Notes: generated by a model from the letters alone, not told the origin. A stretch of DNA of 64,000 nt from Bradyrhizobium sp. 200 (GCF_023100945.1 NZ_CP064689.1:3950001-4014000); one strand, 5' to 3'; positions 32,298 to 41,471 are shown, counted from the stretch's first letter. Made by a program: numbers and translations.

Positions 32298-32690
32298 CCA
32301 AATCGAGCAACCACATCCTCGGACGTTCCGCATCTTCCGAGGTCGGCGCCGATCGAAGCCTACGGTAAGGGTGGCTTCGCCTTCGCCGACATGTCGCATC
32401 GCGGCTCGCTGTTGTGCCTGCCGGACGGGATATGGGCCTGGCCGGTGACGAAACCGGCCGAGATCGACGAATATTCGCTAGCGCGCGTGTTCAAGGCCGC
32501 CAATTCCATCGACACGCTGATCATCGGCACCGGCACGGAAGTCTGGATGCCGCCGACAATCCTGCGCGAGGCGCTGCGTACGGTCAGGGTCGTGCTGGAC
32601 CCGATGCAGACGGGGCCTGCGATCCGCACCTACAACATCATGCTGGGCGAGCGCCGGCGTGTCGCGGCAGCGTTGATCGCGGTGCCATGA
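32295..32690 (+). CDS. Mth938-like domain protein (NDUFAF3-type)
   Basis: 131 residues of the DUF498/Mth938 fold. Core pattern: PIEAYGKGGFAFADMSHRGS, then IDTLIIGTGTEVWMPP and VRVVLDPMQTGPAIRTYNIM. The eukaryotic member, NDUFAF3, assists assembly of respiratory complex I; a similar role in bacteria is inferred. Start ATG 32295 lies at the end of a repeat element; the next in-frame ATG would cut into the conserved core. The stop overlaps the next gene by ATGA. Downstream of secDF, the characteristic alphaproteobacterial setting. Confidence 0.85.
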   Translation: MPNRATTSSDVPHLPRSAPIEAYGKGGFAFADMSHRGSLLCLPDGIWAWPVTKPAEIDEYSLARVFKAANSIDTLIIGTGTEVWMPPTILREALRTVRVVLDPMQTGPAIRTYNIMLGERRRVAAALIAVP

Positions 32691-33550
32691 GCGGGGCGGC
32701 GGCGTCGAAAGAGTCCGCCGCGTTCTGCGCCGATCTGGTGCGCACGCACGACTTCGTCCGCTATGCCTCGACCCTGTTCCTGCCACAGGCTCAGCGCCGC
32801 GCGCTGCTGTCGGTCTACGCCTTCAATGTCGAGATATCGCGCGTGCGCGAGCACGTCAGCCAGCCGCTGCCGGGCGAAATGCGGATGCAATGGTGGACCG
32901 ACATGCTGGAGGGTGCCGGCCATGGCGGCGTCGAGGGCAATCCGGTCGCGGCCGAACTCCTGCAGACGATCGGTGAATTCCGGTTGCCGGTCGAGCCACT
33001 GTCACGGCTGATCGAGGAGCATCAGTTCGACCTCTACAACGATCCGATGCCGTCGATGGCGGCGCTGGAGGGCTATGTCACCGAGACCTCCGCGGCGCTG
33101 TTCTTGCTAGGTGCGCGGATTGCGGCACAGCCGTCGGCGGCGACCGACCATCTGGCGCGCCATGCCGGGCTGGCCCAGGGCATGGCGCAGGTGATCGCAG
33201 CGCTGCCGCTCGATGCCGCGCGGCGTCAGCTATTGCTGCCGCTGCAGTTGCTGCAGCAGCACGGCAGCGGGATGGAAGAAGTGTTTTCGGGCAAGCAGAC
33301 GCCGGGCGCACGTGCTGCGATCGATCAGTTGGTGGGGGAGGCCCGAAAGCATCTCTCCACGGCCTTCGAGCTGTTCATACACGTACCCCCACAGGTGCGG
33401 CCGGTGTTCCTTCCGCTCGCATTGGTCCGCCGCGATCTGAAACGCATGTCGCGTGCGGACGTCGATCCCTTCACACCGCACACGACGTCACGGTTGCAGA
33501 CCTTGTGGACGTTGTGGCGCGCCTCACGGTCGCGCGAGTTCGGTGGGTAA
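32687..33550 (+). CDS. Squalene/phytoene synthase-family protein (NDUFAF6-like)
   Basis: 287 residues with the trans-isoprenyl synthase fold (CADLVRTHDFVRYASTLFLP, LSVYAFNVEISRVRE). The Asp-rich metal motifs of true squalene synthases (DxxxD) are not evident: the first helix motif reads NVEISRVRE and the later RDLKRMSRADVDPF lacks a clear pair. This points to a non-enzymatic homologue of the complex I assembly factor NDUFAF6, rather than a hopanoid or carotenoid enzyme. Translationally coupled to the NDUFAF3-like gene, which strengthens that reading. Function remains inferred. Confidence 0.8.
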   Translation: MSGAAASKESAAFCADLVRTHDFVRYASTLFLPQAQRRALLSVYAFNVEISRVREHVSQPLPGEMRMQWWTDMLEGAGHGGVEGNPVAAELLQTIGEFRLPVEPLSRLIEEHQFDLYNDPMPSMAALEGYVTETSAALFLLGARIAAQPSAATDHLARHAGLAQGMAQVIAALPLDAARRQLLLPLQLLQQHGSGMEEVFSGKQTPGARAAIDQLVGEARKHLSTAFELFIHVPPQVRPVFLPLALVRRDLKRMSRADVDPFTPHTTSRLQTLWTLWRASRSREFGG

Positions 33551-33561
33551 GTGGTCGCATC

Positions 33562-33644
33562 GTCATTGCGAGCGAAGCGAAGCAATCCATTTCGCTGCAC
33601 GAAGAAAGAATGGATTGCTTCGTCGCTCCGCTCCTCGCAATGAC
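33562..33644. repeat. Intergenic palindrome, GTCATTGCGAGCGAAGC family, copy 1
   Basis: Long imperfect hairpin: GTCATTGCGAGCGAAGCGAA, GCAATCCATT, spacer, AATGGATTGCTTCG, then CTCGCAATGAC. A second copy lies at 45998-46075. Placed between convergent genes. Confidence 0.85.
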
Positions 33645-33654
33645 GCTGGAAGAC

Positions 33655-34752
33655 CTATCGCGAATTCAATTCGCTGCTTTCGAAATTGAACCGGTCCCGC
33701 AAATTCTTCCGGCTCTCCAGAATATCCTTCAGGAACGCGCGGTCGATCTCGCTCGTGATCAGCGGCTCGATCAGGTCGAGCTGGTTCATGGCGACGAGCT
33801 GCAGGATCTCGGTGCGCGGCTTGCCGGCGGCATCGCGCGGCAGGGCATGCACCACCTGAATATGCTCCGGCGGCTTGACGCCCTTGGCTGCCGCGAGTTC
33901 GCTGCGCAACTGCTTTTCCAGCGCGACCTCGTCGGCCTCGACAAAGGCATACAGCCCGACGCCGGTGCGGCGGTCGGCGAATGCGACAATGGCGGTGTCG
34001 CGCACTTCAGGGTTCTTCCTGATCAGATCGATCAGGACAGGCGCGTCGTTGACCAGCCGGCGGCCGCCGCCTTCGCGGTCGGTGAAGTTGAACAGGCCGC
34101 GGGTGATGGCCTGGTAGACCTTCTTGCCGGTCATGAGCCAGATGCTGGCGACAAGGGATTTGCGCGCCAGAATCTTGCGCTCCATCGGCGTCAAAGCCTG
34201 CGGCGCATAGCTGCGTTTGTGTTTCAACAGATGCCGCAGATCCTCGTAGGCGGCGATCCGGAACAGGCGGCTTCTTGTCTTGAAGCAGGCGGCAAGCTGA
34301 AAATCGGTCACGTAGGCCCGGCCGTCGCTGCCGCGGAGCCAGTTCTGTTCCTTGGCGAGATCATTATGGCAGATGCCGGCGCGGTGCAGCTTGCGCAGCG
34401 CGAGCTTGGCGGATTGGAAATAGGTGAGGTCGCCATGGGGCTTTGCCAGATGCAGCGCGACGCCGTCGATGAAGCCGCGCACCAGCGCTCTTCGGCCGGC
34501 CCATAGCAGCTTTGGGCCGACGTCGAGATCGCGCGCCAGCGCCAGCGCGCGGCGCTCGCGGGCGAACAGATGGCGGGCCAGCGGGTAGGACCACAGCGGC
34601 ACCTGATCGAGCCGGCGCAGTACCGCGTCAACCTCGCCGGCATCGTCGCGAAAGCGGCCGCGTTCGACGGTGGAGAACACGTCGCGCTTGAGCAGCACGC
34701 CTTCGGTCCATCGCGCCGATAGAATGGCGGCGTCGTCTTTGGGCAAGCTCAT
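33655..34752 (-). CDS. Kinase-like protein fused to an acyl-CoA-ligase C-terminal domain
   Basis: 365 residues. The first part (about 1-215) is a compact eukaryotic/RIO-like kinase fold. It has the catalytic loop His129-Asn-Asp131-Leu with Asn137, and a metal-binding Asp150 in DFQ, where kinases normally have DFG. A clear glycine-rich loop is not visible. Residues about 240-320 resemble the C-terminal AMP-binding (ANL) domain: VRDTAIVAFADRRTG...FVEADEVALEKQLRSEL...PPEHIQVVHALPRDAAGKPR, with Lys311 in the position of the ligase catalytic lysine. There is no adenylation N-domain. It follows trmFO by four bases on the same strand, so both are likely in one transcript. Substrates are unknown. Confidence 0.8.
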   Translation of the reverse strand: MSLPKDDAAILSARWTEGVLLKRDVFSTVERGRFRDDAGEVDAVLRRLDQVPLWSYPLARHLFARERRALALARDLDVGPKLLWAGRRALVRGFIDGVALHLAKPHGDLTYFQSAKLALRKLHRAGICHNDLAKEQNWLRGSDGRAYVTDFQLAACFKTRSRLFRIAAYEDLRHLLKHKRSYAPQALTPMERKILARKSLVASIWLMTGKKVYQAITRGLFNFTDREGGGRRLVNDAPVLIDLIRKNPEVRDTAIVAFADRRTGVGLYAFVEADEVALEKQLRSELAAAKGVKPPEHIQVVHALPRDAAGKPRTEILQLVAMNQLDLIEPLITSEIDRAFLKDILESRKNLRDRFNFESSELNSR

Positions 34753-34756
34753 CGTA

Positions 34757-36190
34757 TTACGCCGCCGCCGCTACGCGCAGATGATCGGCGATCCAGCGAT
34801 CGAGATCGGCCAGCGCCCGCGCGCTGAGCGCCTGCTTTTTTGCTACCGTCTTCTCGTTGCCGCGCAGTCGCGTGCCGTCCGCCTTCTTGGTTGGCACGCT
34901 CGCCAGCGGCGGGAACAGCCCGAAATTGATGTTCATCGGCTGGAACGAGCGCGTGCCGGCTTCGATGGTTTCGATGTGGCCCCCGGTGATATGGCCGAGC
35001 AGCGATCCCAGCGCCGTGGTCACGGGCGGCGGCTCGAGCGCCTGCGCCCGTGCGCTCGCCGCAGCATAGAGGCCAGCGATCAGGCCGATGCTGGCGGATT
35101 CCACATAGCCCTCGCAGCCGGTCATCTGCCCGGCAAAACGCAGCCGTGGCTGCGCGCGCAGCCGCAACTGCCCATCGAGGAGTTTTGGCGAGTTCAGGAA
35201 GGTGTTGCGGTGCAGGCCGCCGAGCCGGGCGAATTCGGCGCTTTCGAGGCCCGGAATGGTACGGAATACGCGCTGCTGCGCGCCGTAGTTCAGCTTGGTC
35301 TGGAAGCCGACGATGTTGTAGAGCGTGCCGAGCTTGTTGTCCTGCCGCAGTTGCACGATGGCGTAAGGCTTGACTGTGGGGTTGTGCGGATTGGTCAACC
35401 CGACCGGCTTCATCGGTCCGTGGCGCAGCGTCTCGTGGCCGCGCTCGGCCATCACCTCGACCGGCAGGCAACCGTCGAAATAGGGCGTGTTGGTCTCCCA
35501 ATCCTTGAAATCCACCTTCTCCCCGGCCAGCAGCGCCGCAACGAAGGCGTCATACTGCTCTTTCGTCATCGGGCAGTTGATGTAATCGGCGCCGGTGCCG
35601 CCGGGCCCGACCTTGTCGTAACGCGACTGAAACCACGCCACCGACATGTCGATGGAATCCCTGTGCACGATCGGCGCGATCGCATCGAAGAACGCCAGCG
35701 CGTTTTCATCCGTCAGTTCGCGAATCGCCTCGGCCAGCGGTGCCGAGGTGAGGGGGCCGGTTGCGACGATCACGTTGCCCCATTCGGCGGGCGGCAGACC
35801 GGCGATTTCGGAGCGGTCGATTTCGATCAGGGGATGGGCGTGCAGCGCTTGGGTGACGGCTGCCGAAAACCCGTCGCGGTCGACCGCCAGCGCCCCGCCC
35901 GCGGGCACCTGGTTGGCGTCGGCGGAGCGCATGATCAGCGACCCCAGCCGGCGCATTTCGGCATGCAGCAGGCCGACGGCGTTGTTGGCGGCGTCGTCGG
36001 AGCGAAACGAGTTGGAGCAGACGAGCTCGGCCAAGCCTTCGGTGCGGTGCGCCTCGGTCATCCGCAACGGGCGCATCTCGTGCAGGACCACGCGAACGCC
36101 TGCATTGGCGACCTGCCAGGCGGCTTCCGAACCGGCTAGACCGCCGCCAATCACATGGACGGTGTCAGTTTGGGGAGTTGAGGAAATCAT
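34757..36190 (-). CDS. trmFO: Methylenetetrahydrofolate-tRNA-(uracil-54-C5)-methyltransferase
   Basis: FAD- and folate-dependent enzyme that forms ribothymidine at position 54 of tRNA. 477 residues from ATG 36190 ([20 protein letters not shown]). It has the FAD loop [16 protein letters not shown], the Cys motif [29 protein letters not shown] and [13 protein letters not shown] frame upstream to 36457 is open but lacks family features. The kinase-like gene follows directly. Confidence 0.95.
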   Translation of the reverse strand: MISSTPQTDTVHVIGGGLAGSEAAWQVANAGVRVVLHEMRPLRMTEAHRTEGLAELVCSNSFRSDDAANNAVGLLHAEMRRLGSLIMRSADANQVPAGGALAVDRDGFSAAVTQALHAHPLIEIDRSEIAGLPPAEWGNVIVATGPLTSAPLAEAIRELTDENALAFFDAIAPIVHRDSIDMSVAWFQSRYDKVGPGGTGADYINCPMTKEQYDAFVAALLAGEKVDFKDWETNTPYFDGCLPVEVMAERGHETLRHGPMKPVGLTNPHNPTVKPYAIVQLRQDNKLGTLYNIVGFQTKLNYGAQQRVFRTIPGLESAEFARLGGLHRNTFLNSPKLLDGQLRLRAQPRLRFAGQMTGCEGYVESASIGLIAGLYAAASARAQALEPPPVTTALGSLLGHITGGHIETIEAGTRSFQPMNINFGLFPPLASVPTKKADGTRLRGNEKTVAKKQALSARALADLDRWIADHLRVAAAA

Positions 36191-36231
36191 GCGCGCAGGG
36201 TTAGCGCGTTTTCGCGCCAAGCGCACCTGCC

Positions 36232-36287
36232 ATAGCGTTTTCGAGCGAAGTGGGTGCCGGTTCGCGTGAAGAAAACGCGTCAAACTA
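36232..36287. repeat. Intergenic repeat with GCGTTTTC/GAAAACGC arms
   Basis: The 8-bp arms GCGTTTTC and GAAAACGC enclose AAGTGGGTGCCGGTTCGCGT. It resembles a repeat common between Bradyrhizobium genes. It lies about 45 bp upstream of trmFO and may be part of its 5' untranslated region. Confidence 0.6.
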
Positions 36288-36304
36288 AAGGCTAGAAACG
36301 ACAA

Positions 36305-36324
36305 CGCCCGCAGCAGGGCGGGCG
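36305..36324 (-). terminator. Terminator hairpin downstream of the DUF1127 gene
   Basis: Read on the minus strand, the 7-bp stem CGCCCGC/GCGGGCG with a 6-base loop is followed by TTGTCGTTT, a weak T-rich tract. It stands 33 bp after the DUF1127 stop. Confidence 0.65.
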
Positions 36325-36356
36325 CTATCCGTTCATCAGGCGCGGCTGAACGAAGA

Positions 36357-36509
36357 TCAGCCGTTGTAGGTTCCCGCTGCAACGCGCGGAATGTCCGAAC
36401 GATCGAGGCCGATATCGGCCAGTTCGCGATCGCTGAGCTGGGACAGTTCGCTGACATTGCGCTGATAATCCCGGAAAGCCTGGATCATGCGGATGAGCGA
36501 GAGCAACAT
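36357..36509 (-). CDS. DUF1127 small protein
   Basis: 50 residues, beginning [18 protein letters not shown] and containing the DUF1127 core [21 protein letters not shown] strong AAGGAG ribosome site precedes the ATG. Members of this family are small Arg-rich proteins of alphaproteobacteria linked to stress, RNA turnover or phosphate metabolism; the role here is unknown. The 150 bp upstream is AT-rich and probably carries the promoter. Confidence 0.9.
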   Translation of the reverse strand: MLLSLIRMIQAFRDYQRNVSELSQLSDRELADIGLDRSDIPRVAAGTYNG

Positions 36510-37047
36510 GGTAGTCTCCTTGCAGTTACGATTCAGCCCTTGGAGGCGGCTTCATCGTTGAAATGAATATAGACCTAGATACTGCAGTGCAGAAGTTCCT
36601 ATGTTGCGATGCAGCTAATCCTAAAACGCATGGCAACGGTAAGAGCCGCTTAACTTTTCGGTATGACCGAAAGATCGGTCGGTTCGTGTGCCCACAGTTT
36701 TCTAAAATAATATCGTAAATTTAGGAGCTTACCGTCATTTTCAAATTAACCTGGCCGTTGGCCAAATAGCAATCAGGAGGGGATCGAGTGCAAGTCCGTG
36801 AGTGGGTGCAGTGCACAAAATAAGCTTCAAAGCGAGTTTTGGAAGCTTCTTATGCGCGAATCACATCGGACGTGCTGATCACGGATGAATAAATATTCAT
36901 TTTTACGAGTGGTGATCTGTTTTTGACTTCATCGCCCGGAAGGCGGCAGCGATGGCCGGCTAACGGTCAATATGCTCGCGCCCGCGGGCGCAGACCTGAA
37001 GGCAAAGGGATGATAATCGCTGTGCCGGCCCTTGAGTGGTTGCCAGT
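36510..37047. other. AT-rich intergenic region, mostly without genes
   Basis: About 540 bp between the DUF1127 gene and the lytic transglycosylase. It is clearly lower in GC than its flanks. It holds a candidate 11-codon ORF (36788-36823), a hairpin with AAGCTTC/GAAGCTT arms at 36822-36848, and the palindrome ATGAATAAATATTCAT at 36885-36900. I see no tRNA and no longer reading frame with a good start. Confidence 0.6.
36788..36823 (+). CDS. Possible 11-residue leader or small peptide
   Basis: GTG start seven bases after AGGAGG, a near-perfect ribosome site; peptide VQVREWVQCTK then TAA. The stop overlaps the start of a hairpin (36822-36848). No gene follows in the same orientation for over 1 kb, so an attenuator role is not obvious. 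Could be chance. Confidence 0.3.
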   Translation: MQVREWVQCTK

Positions 37048-37863
37048 CTAAGGGGCGCGCGAAAGCTGCGTCGCGAAATACCCGATGGTCTTGGCGTAGA
37101 CGTCGCTCTTGTTCCACTCCTTGATCGCGGCGAAATTGGCGCTGCCATGCTCCCAGTCCTTGCCACGTTGCCAGCCGTGATTGGCGAGGAAGTTGGCGGT
37201 CGAGGCCAGCACGTCCTGGGGGCTGCGCAGGAGATCGCGACGGCCGTTGCCGTCGAAATCGACGGCGAACTTGACGTAGGACGACGGCATGAACTGGGTC
37301 TGGCCGATCTCGCCGGCCCACGCGCCGCGCAAATCCTGTGGAGCGATATCGCCGCGCTCGACGATGCGCAGCGCGTCCATCAGTTCGGCCTTGAAGAAGT
37401 CGGTGCGGCGGCAATCATAGGCCAGCGTCGCCAGCGAGCGCAGCGTCGGGAATTTTCCGATGTTGACGCCGAAATCGGTTTCCAGGCCCCAGATCGCCAC
37501 CAGCACTTCGCCGGGCACGCCATAGGCCTGTTCGATGCGTCCGAGCACCGAGCCGTATTGCTTGAGCATATTGGCGCCACGGGTCAGCCGGGGCGGGACC
37601 ATGCGGCCGGAGAATTCCTCAAAACTCTGGCTGAAGACCTTTTGCGATTGGTCGCGGGCCAGCACGCTCTTGTCGAGCGTGACGCCGGTCAAGCCAGCCT
37701 GAATGGCGGACGCCGATATTCCTTTGGAGGCCGCTTCCTTCCTGAAGTCCTCCAGCCATGCTTCGAACGGGCCCGCGCCGCAAGGTGCGGCGAGGGCCGG
37801 CGCCGCAGAAGTCAGCAACAGAGCGCCCAGGGTCAGAGCGCGCAGAGAGAGGCGAGAGATCAT
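37048..37863 (-). CDS. Lytic murein transglycosylase, MltB type
   Basis: 271 residues; signal peptide (ISRLSLRALTLGALLLTSAAPALA), then the GH103 domain. The catalytic Glu is in IWGLETDFGVN; GEIGQTQFMPSSY and FDGNGRRDLL complete the active site. It cleaves glycan strands with anhydro-muramyl formation. The C-terminal peptidoglycan-binding domain found in many homologues is missing; the protein ends about 20 residues after the catalytic domain. Confidence 0.92.
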   Translation of the reverse strand: MISRLSLRALTLGALLLTSAAPALAAPCGAGPFEAWLEDFRKEAASKGISASAIQAGLTGVTLDKSVLARDQSQKVFSQSFEEFSGRMVPPRLTRGANMLKQYGSVLGRIEQAYGVPGEVLVAIWGLETDFGVNIGKFPTLRSLATLAYDCRRTDFFKAELMDALRIVERGDIAPQDLRGAWAGEIGQTQFMPSSYVKFAVDFDGNGRRDLLRSPQDVLASTANFLANHGWQRGKDWEHGSANFAAIKEWNKSDVYAKTIGYFATQLSRAP

Positions 37864-38073
37864 CGTGCCGTTCGCTCCACGATCGATGCGTCATCAGCGT
37901 TAGTGTCAACGTCATGCCGAATGTTCGAAGCAAGATCGGCCAAAACAAGGCTTATGTGGTTGCCGTGACCGCCTTTCCGTTGAAGATGCTCAATTCATCG
38001 TTAGTGAGCAGTGAACAGCCCCACCGCCGGTCGGGGTCGACCGGCGGTGTGATCGATCGGGTTCCGTGCAGGC

Positions 38074-38988
38074 CTATGCGCTATCTTTGTGCCGCCAGGG
38101 GAACAGATTGGCCGGAAAATCGGCGGCAGGCTTGCGCTCGCGGCGTGCACGGGGCGGAAGCGGCTGCGGATTAAGTTCCGGTTCGATCGTTGCCCGATAG
38201 AGATGCCAGGTGGCATGCCCGAGCAGGGGAATGACGACGGCGAGGCCGACGAAGAACGGCAACGTTCCCGCGACCAGCAGCACCGCGACGATCGACCCCC
38301 AGGCCGCCATCGGCACGGGATTGCGGGCGACCGCGCGCAGCGAGGTCACCATCGCATCGCCGGCGCCGGCATGACGGTCGAGCATCAGCGGGAAGGAGAC
38401 CACGCTGATGCAAAGCGCAACGAGGGCGAACAGGAAGCCGACGCCGCAGCCGACCACGATCAGCCACCAGCCTTGCGAGGTCGTCAGCACGCGAGTAGCG
38501 AAATCGGAAATGCCGGTCACGCCCGCATAGCCAAACGCGGCGATGTAGATCGCCTGCGCCGTGGCCACCCAGGTCACGAACAGCGCCAGGAGGAGGACGC
38601 CAAGTCCGAGCATCGCGCCGAATGACGGTGAACGCAGCACCTCCAGCGCATCCCATGCGCTTGCCTCTTCACCACGTTCGCGGCGGCGGCTCATTTCATA
38701 GAGGCCAAGCGCAGCAAACGGACCGATCAGCGCGAAGCCGGCGGCCAGCGGAAACAACAGCGGTATGACGGAATAGCCGAGGACGGCGCGTGCCAGCACC
38801 AGTCCGAGAACGGGATAGATCACGCACAGGATGATGGCATGGCTTGGCACGGCCTTGAAATCCTCCCAGCCGCGTCGCAGCGCGCGGCCGAGTTCGGCAA
38901 AGTCGATGGTTCGGATGACTGGCGCAGCCGCGGCGTCTCGCCCGCTTTGCGTCAGTGATGTGACATTGCCTTGATAAGAAGTGGCCAT
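38074..38988 (-). CDS. DUF2189 integral membrane protein
   Basis: 304 residues from ATG 38988, which follows GGGAGA. A soluble N-terminus (VIRTIDFAELGRALRRGWEDF) typical of DUF2189 leads into about six hydrophobic helices, and the C-terminus is Arg/Pro-rich. Some distant relatives are called cytochrome c oxidase subunit I-like by automatic annotation, but no haem ligands are apparent. Function unknown. Stands alone between the transglycosylase and the DUF3597 gene. Confidence 0.85.
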   Translation of the reverse strand: MATSYQGNVTSLTQSGRDAAAAPVIRTIDFAELGRALRRGWEDFKAVPSHAIILCVIYPVLGLVLARAVLGYSVIPLLFPLAAGFALIGPFAALGLYEMSRRRERGEEASAWDALEVLRSPSFGAMLGLGVLLLALFVTWVATAQAIYIAAFGYAGVTGISDFATRVLTTSQGWWLIVVGCGVGFLFALVALCISVVSFPLMLDRHAGAGDAMVTSLRAVARNPVPMAAWGSIVAVLLVAGTLPFFVGLAVVIPLLGHATWHLYRATIEPELNPQPLPPRARRERKPAADFPANLFPWRHKDSA

Positions 38989-39285
38989 GGTCGCTGTCTC
39001 CCTTCGGCGGTCGCATTTTGCGCCGGTCGAAAGGCGCAAACGTGCCGTTTCCAAAAAAGATCACGATCGGGCCAGACGCGAAGACAGGGTGGTGGAACTG
39101 GCCATGCCGCGAACTGTTCTTGAAGCGTACCCTCAAACAGCGACAATCGCACTCACGCTTCGGTGAATGTTTCATTGGCAAGTTTTATCTGGCTCGCTAG
39201 AGTTGTACACGATCCCGGCGTGGTGCTGCCGGTCAAACAGTGCCGCCAAAGACTCACCCCATCCTCAAGTCATTGGGAGCAAACG

Positions 39286-39666
39286 ATGAGCATTTTCGGA
39301 AAAATCATGGGCGCAATCTTCGGCACCAAGGCGGACGCCGCGCCGGCCGGCGGCGGCGCGGCCGCGGAGGCCGGATCGTCCGGCGGGGCCGCCGCACCGG
39401 CCGCCGCGACCGTCGACGTCGCGCCGATCCTGGACAAGGCGGTCGCCGCCAAGGGCGAGAAGCTGGCTTGGCGTACCTCGATCGTCGATCTGATGAAGGC
39501 GCTCGACATCGATTCCAGCTTCGCCGCGCGCAAGGATCTTGCGAAGGAGCTCGGCTATACCGGCGACAGCAGCGACTCCGCCAGCATGAACATCTGGCTG
39601 CACAAGCAGGTCATGGCCAAGCTGGCCGCCAATGGCGGCAAGCTGCCGCCCGATATCAAGCAGTGA
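39286..39666 (+). CDS. DUF3597-family protein
   Basis: 126 residues. Short N-terminal helix (MSIFGKIMGAIFGTKADAAP), Ala/Gly-rich linker, then the conserved C-terminal domain (VDVAPILDKAVAAKGEKLAW, SIVDLMKALDIDSSFAARKDLAKELGY, MNIWLHKQVMAKLAANGGKLP), resembling a LysM-associated small helical fold. Function unknown. A strong terminator follows, so it is monocistronic. Confidence 0.88.
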   Translation: MSIFGKIMGAIFGTKADAAPAGGGAAAEAGSSGGAAAPAAATVDVAPILDKAVAAKGEKLAWRTSIVDLMKALDIDSSFAARKDLAKELGYTGDSSDSASMNIWLHKQVMAKLAANGGKLPPDIKQ

Positions 39667-39689
39667 CGCTTCGCGCGGTTCACACATGC

Positions 39690-39722
39690 GAAGGCCCGCG
39701 GCAACGCGGGCCTTCTTTTTTT
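39690..39722 (+). terminator. Rho-independent terminator
   Basis: Perfect 11-bp stem GAAGGCCCGCG/CGCGGGCCTTC with a GCAA tetraloop followed by seven Ts, 24 bp after the DUF3597 stop. Confidence 0.93.
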
Positions 39723-39826
39723 GGATACGATTGCAATGCAGCAACGCGCAAACGCTATCCACTCCGCGGAGGAAACGCTGTAGATACGAGCGGACAAGAA
39801 GACTTTCAGAACGAAGGAGGACGCCC

Positions 39827-40618
<792 letters not shown>

Positions 40619-40631
40619 GGCGGACGGATGC

Positions 40632-40718
40632 GTGGCCCGGATGGAGCGAAAGCGAAATCCGGGAGTTCTCGCGGCGGGGTGGTTTATCCCGGATTGCGCT
40701 TCGCTCCATCCGGGCTAC
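40632..40718. repeat. Intergenic palindrome, GTAGCCCGGAT family
   Basis: Arms GTGGCCCGGATGGAGCGAA and TTCGCTCCATCCGGGCTAC enclose a GC-rich centre. Same family as 12623-12698 and 58129-58214. Lies between convergent genes. Confidence 0.85.
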
Positions 40719-40730
40719 GGCAAATGATGC

Positions 40731-41003
40731 TCACCCCATGAGATCGGCAAACTGCGGATTTTTGCGCAGGTAATCCACGACAAAGCCGCAGCCGGCGATG
40801 ACCTTGAGGCCGTCGGCGCGGATCAGTTCGAGCGCGCCCTGGACCAGTTCGGAAGCGATGCCGCGGCCGCGTAGCGCGCGGGGCGTTTCGGTATGGGTGA
40901 TGATGACCGCCGAGGGGGTGACGCGATAATTTGCGAACGCCACCGCGCCGTCGACGTCGAGTTCGAAGCGATTTTGAGCCCTATTGTCGCGAACGGCAGC
41001 CAT
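40731..41003 (-). CDS. Small GNAT-family N-acetyltransferase (YidJ type)
   Basis: 90 residues, the compact Gcn5-related fold of the Acetyltransf_CG family. The acetyl-CoA loop is RALRGRGIASELVQGALELI, and the ending GCGFVVDYLRKNPQF is typical. Substrate unknown; many members occur as short stand-alone genes. Start ATG 41003. Confidence 0.9.
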   Translation of the reverse strand: MAAVRDNRAQNRFELDVDGAVAFANYRVTPSAVIITHTETPRALRGRGIASELVQGALELIRADGLKVIAGCGFVVDYLRKNPQFADLMG

Positions 41004-41104
41004 GCGGTGATTCCCCGATGATTCAGCCTCTCATGTATGGGCATGAACCCGCCGATGCAAACCGGCGACGAACGGAGAACCGACTTGCCGGGGGATTGGC
41101 TGAA

Positions 41105-41290
41105 ATGCGTATTTTGACCTGCCTGACCGCTGCATTGCTGGGCACCGTCGTAATGCTTGCGCAAGCGCCTGCCGCGTCTGCTCAATGATCTGCCCAAATA
41201 TCTGCTCAAAGGCGACCAGAGCTGGCAAACCTGCATCGCGGGCTGCGCACGGCGAGCGAGAGGCTGCAGCGGCTCGGTGCGGCGCAATAG
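41105..41290 (+). pseudogene. Small exported protein with in-frame TGA
   Basis: The first 27 codons encode a complete signal peptide (MRILTCLTAALLGTVVMLAQ then APAASAQ) and end at TGA (41186-41188), leaving no mature protein. The same frame continues 33 codons to TAG with a charged helix (RRPELANLHRGLRTASERLQ). This looks like a short secreted protein broken by a stop, or a very short ORF with a chance extension. Confidence 0.45.
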
Positions 41291-41471
41291 ACCTGAGCGC
41301 TCGCGGTTCGCGCTCGCAAGATCTTTGCGGGCGGACCTTGCAACGGATTTGCGGGGTTCCTACGTCGTTCGAATGACATACGGCGCCGAAGCGGCCGGGT
41401 CTGAGCTCGATATCGAAAAATGCTGTGATCGCGGCCGCCGACGTATGCCTCTTTTCAAGGGGAGGTTTACA

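Noticed and set aside
34670..36139. Long open frame opposite trmFO and the start of the kinase-like gene
   Set aside because: Antisense to two recognised genes; no ribosome site or motif.
36191..36457. N-terminal extension of trmFO
   Set aside because: The extension is not family-like and crosses a palindromic repeat.
36780..36900. Short AT-rich palindromes considered as an attachment site or replication origin
   Set aside because: No integrase, no DnaA boxes cluster and no direct-repeat core nearby.
40823..41287. Minus-strand frame overlapping the small GNAT gene
   Set aside because: Out of frame with the GNAT protein and without domain content; the GNAT frame has intact acetyl-CoA motifs.
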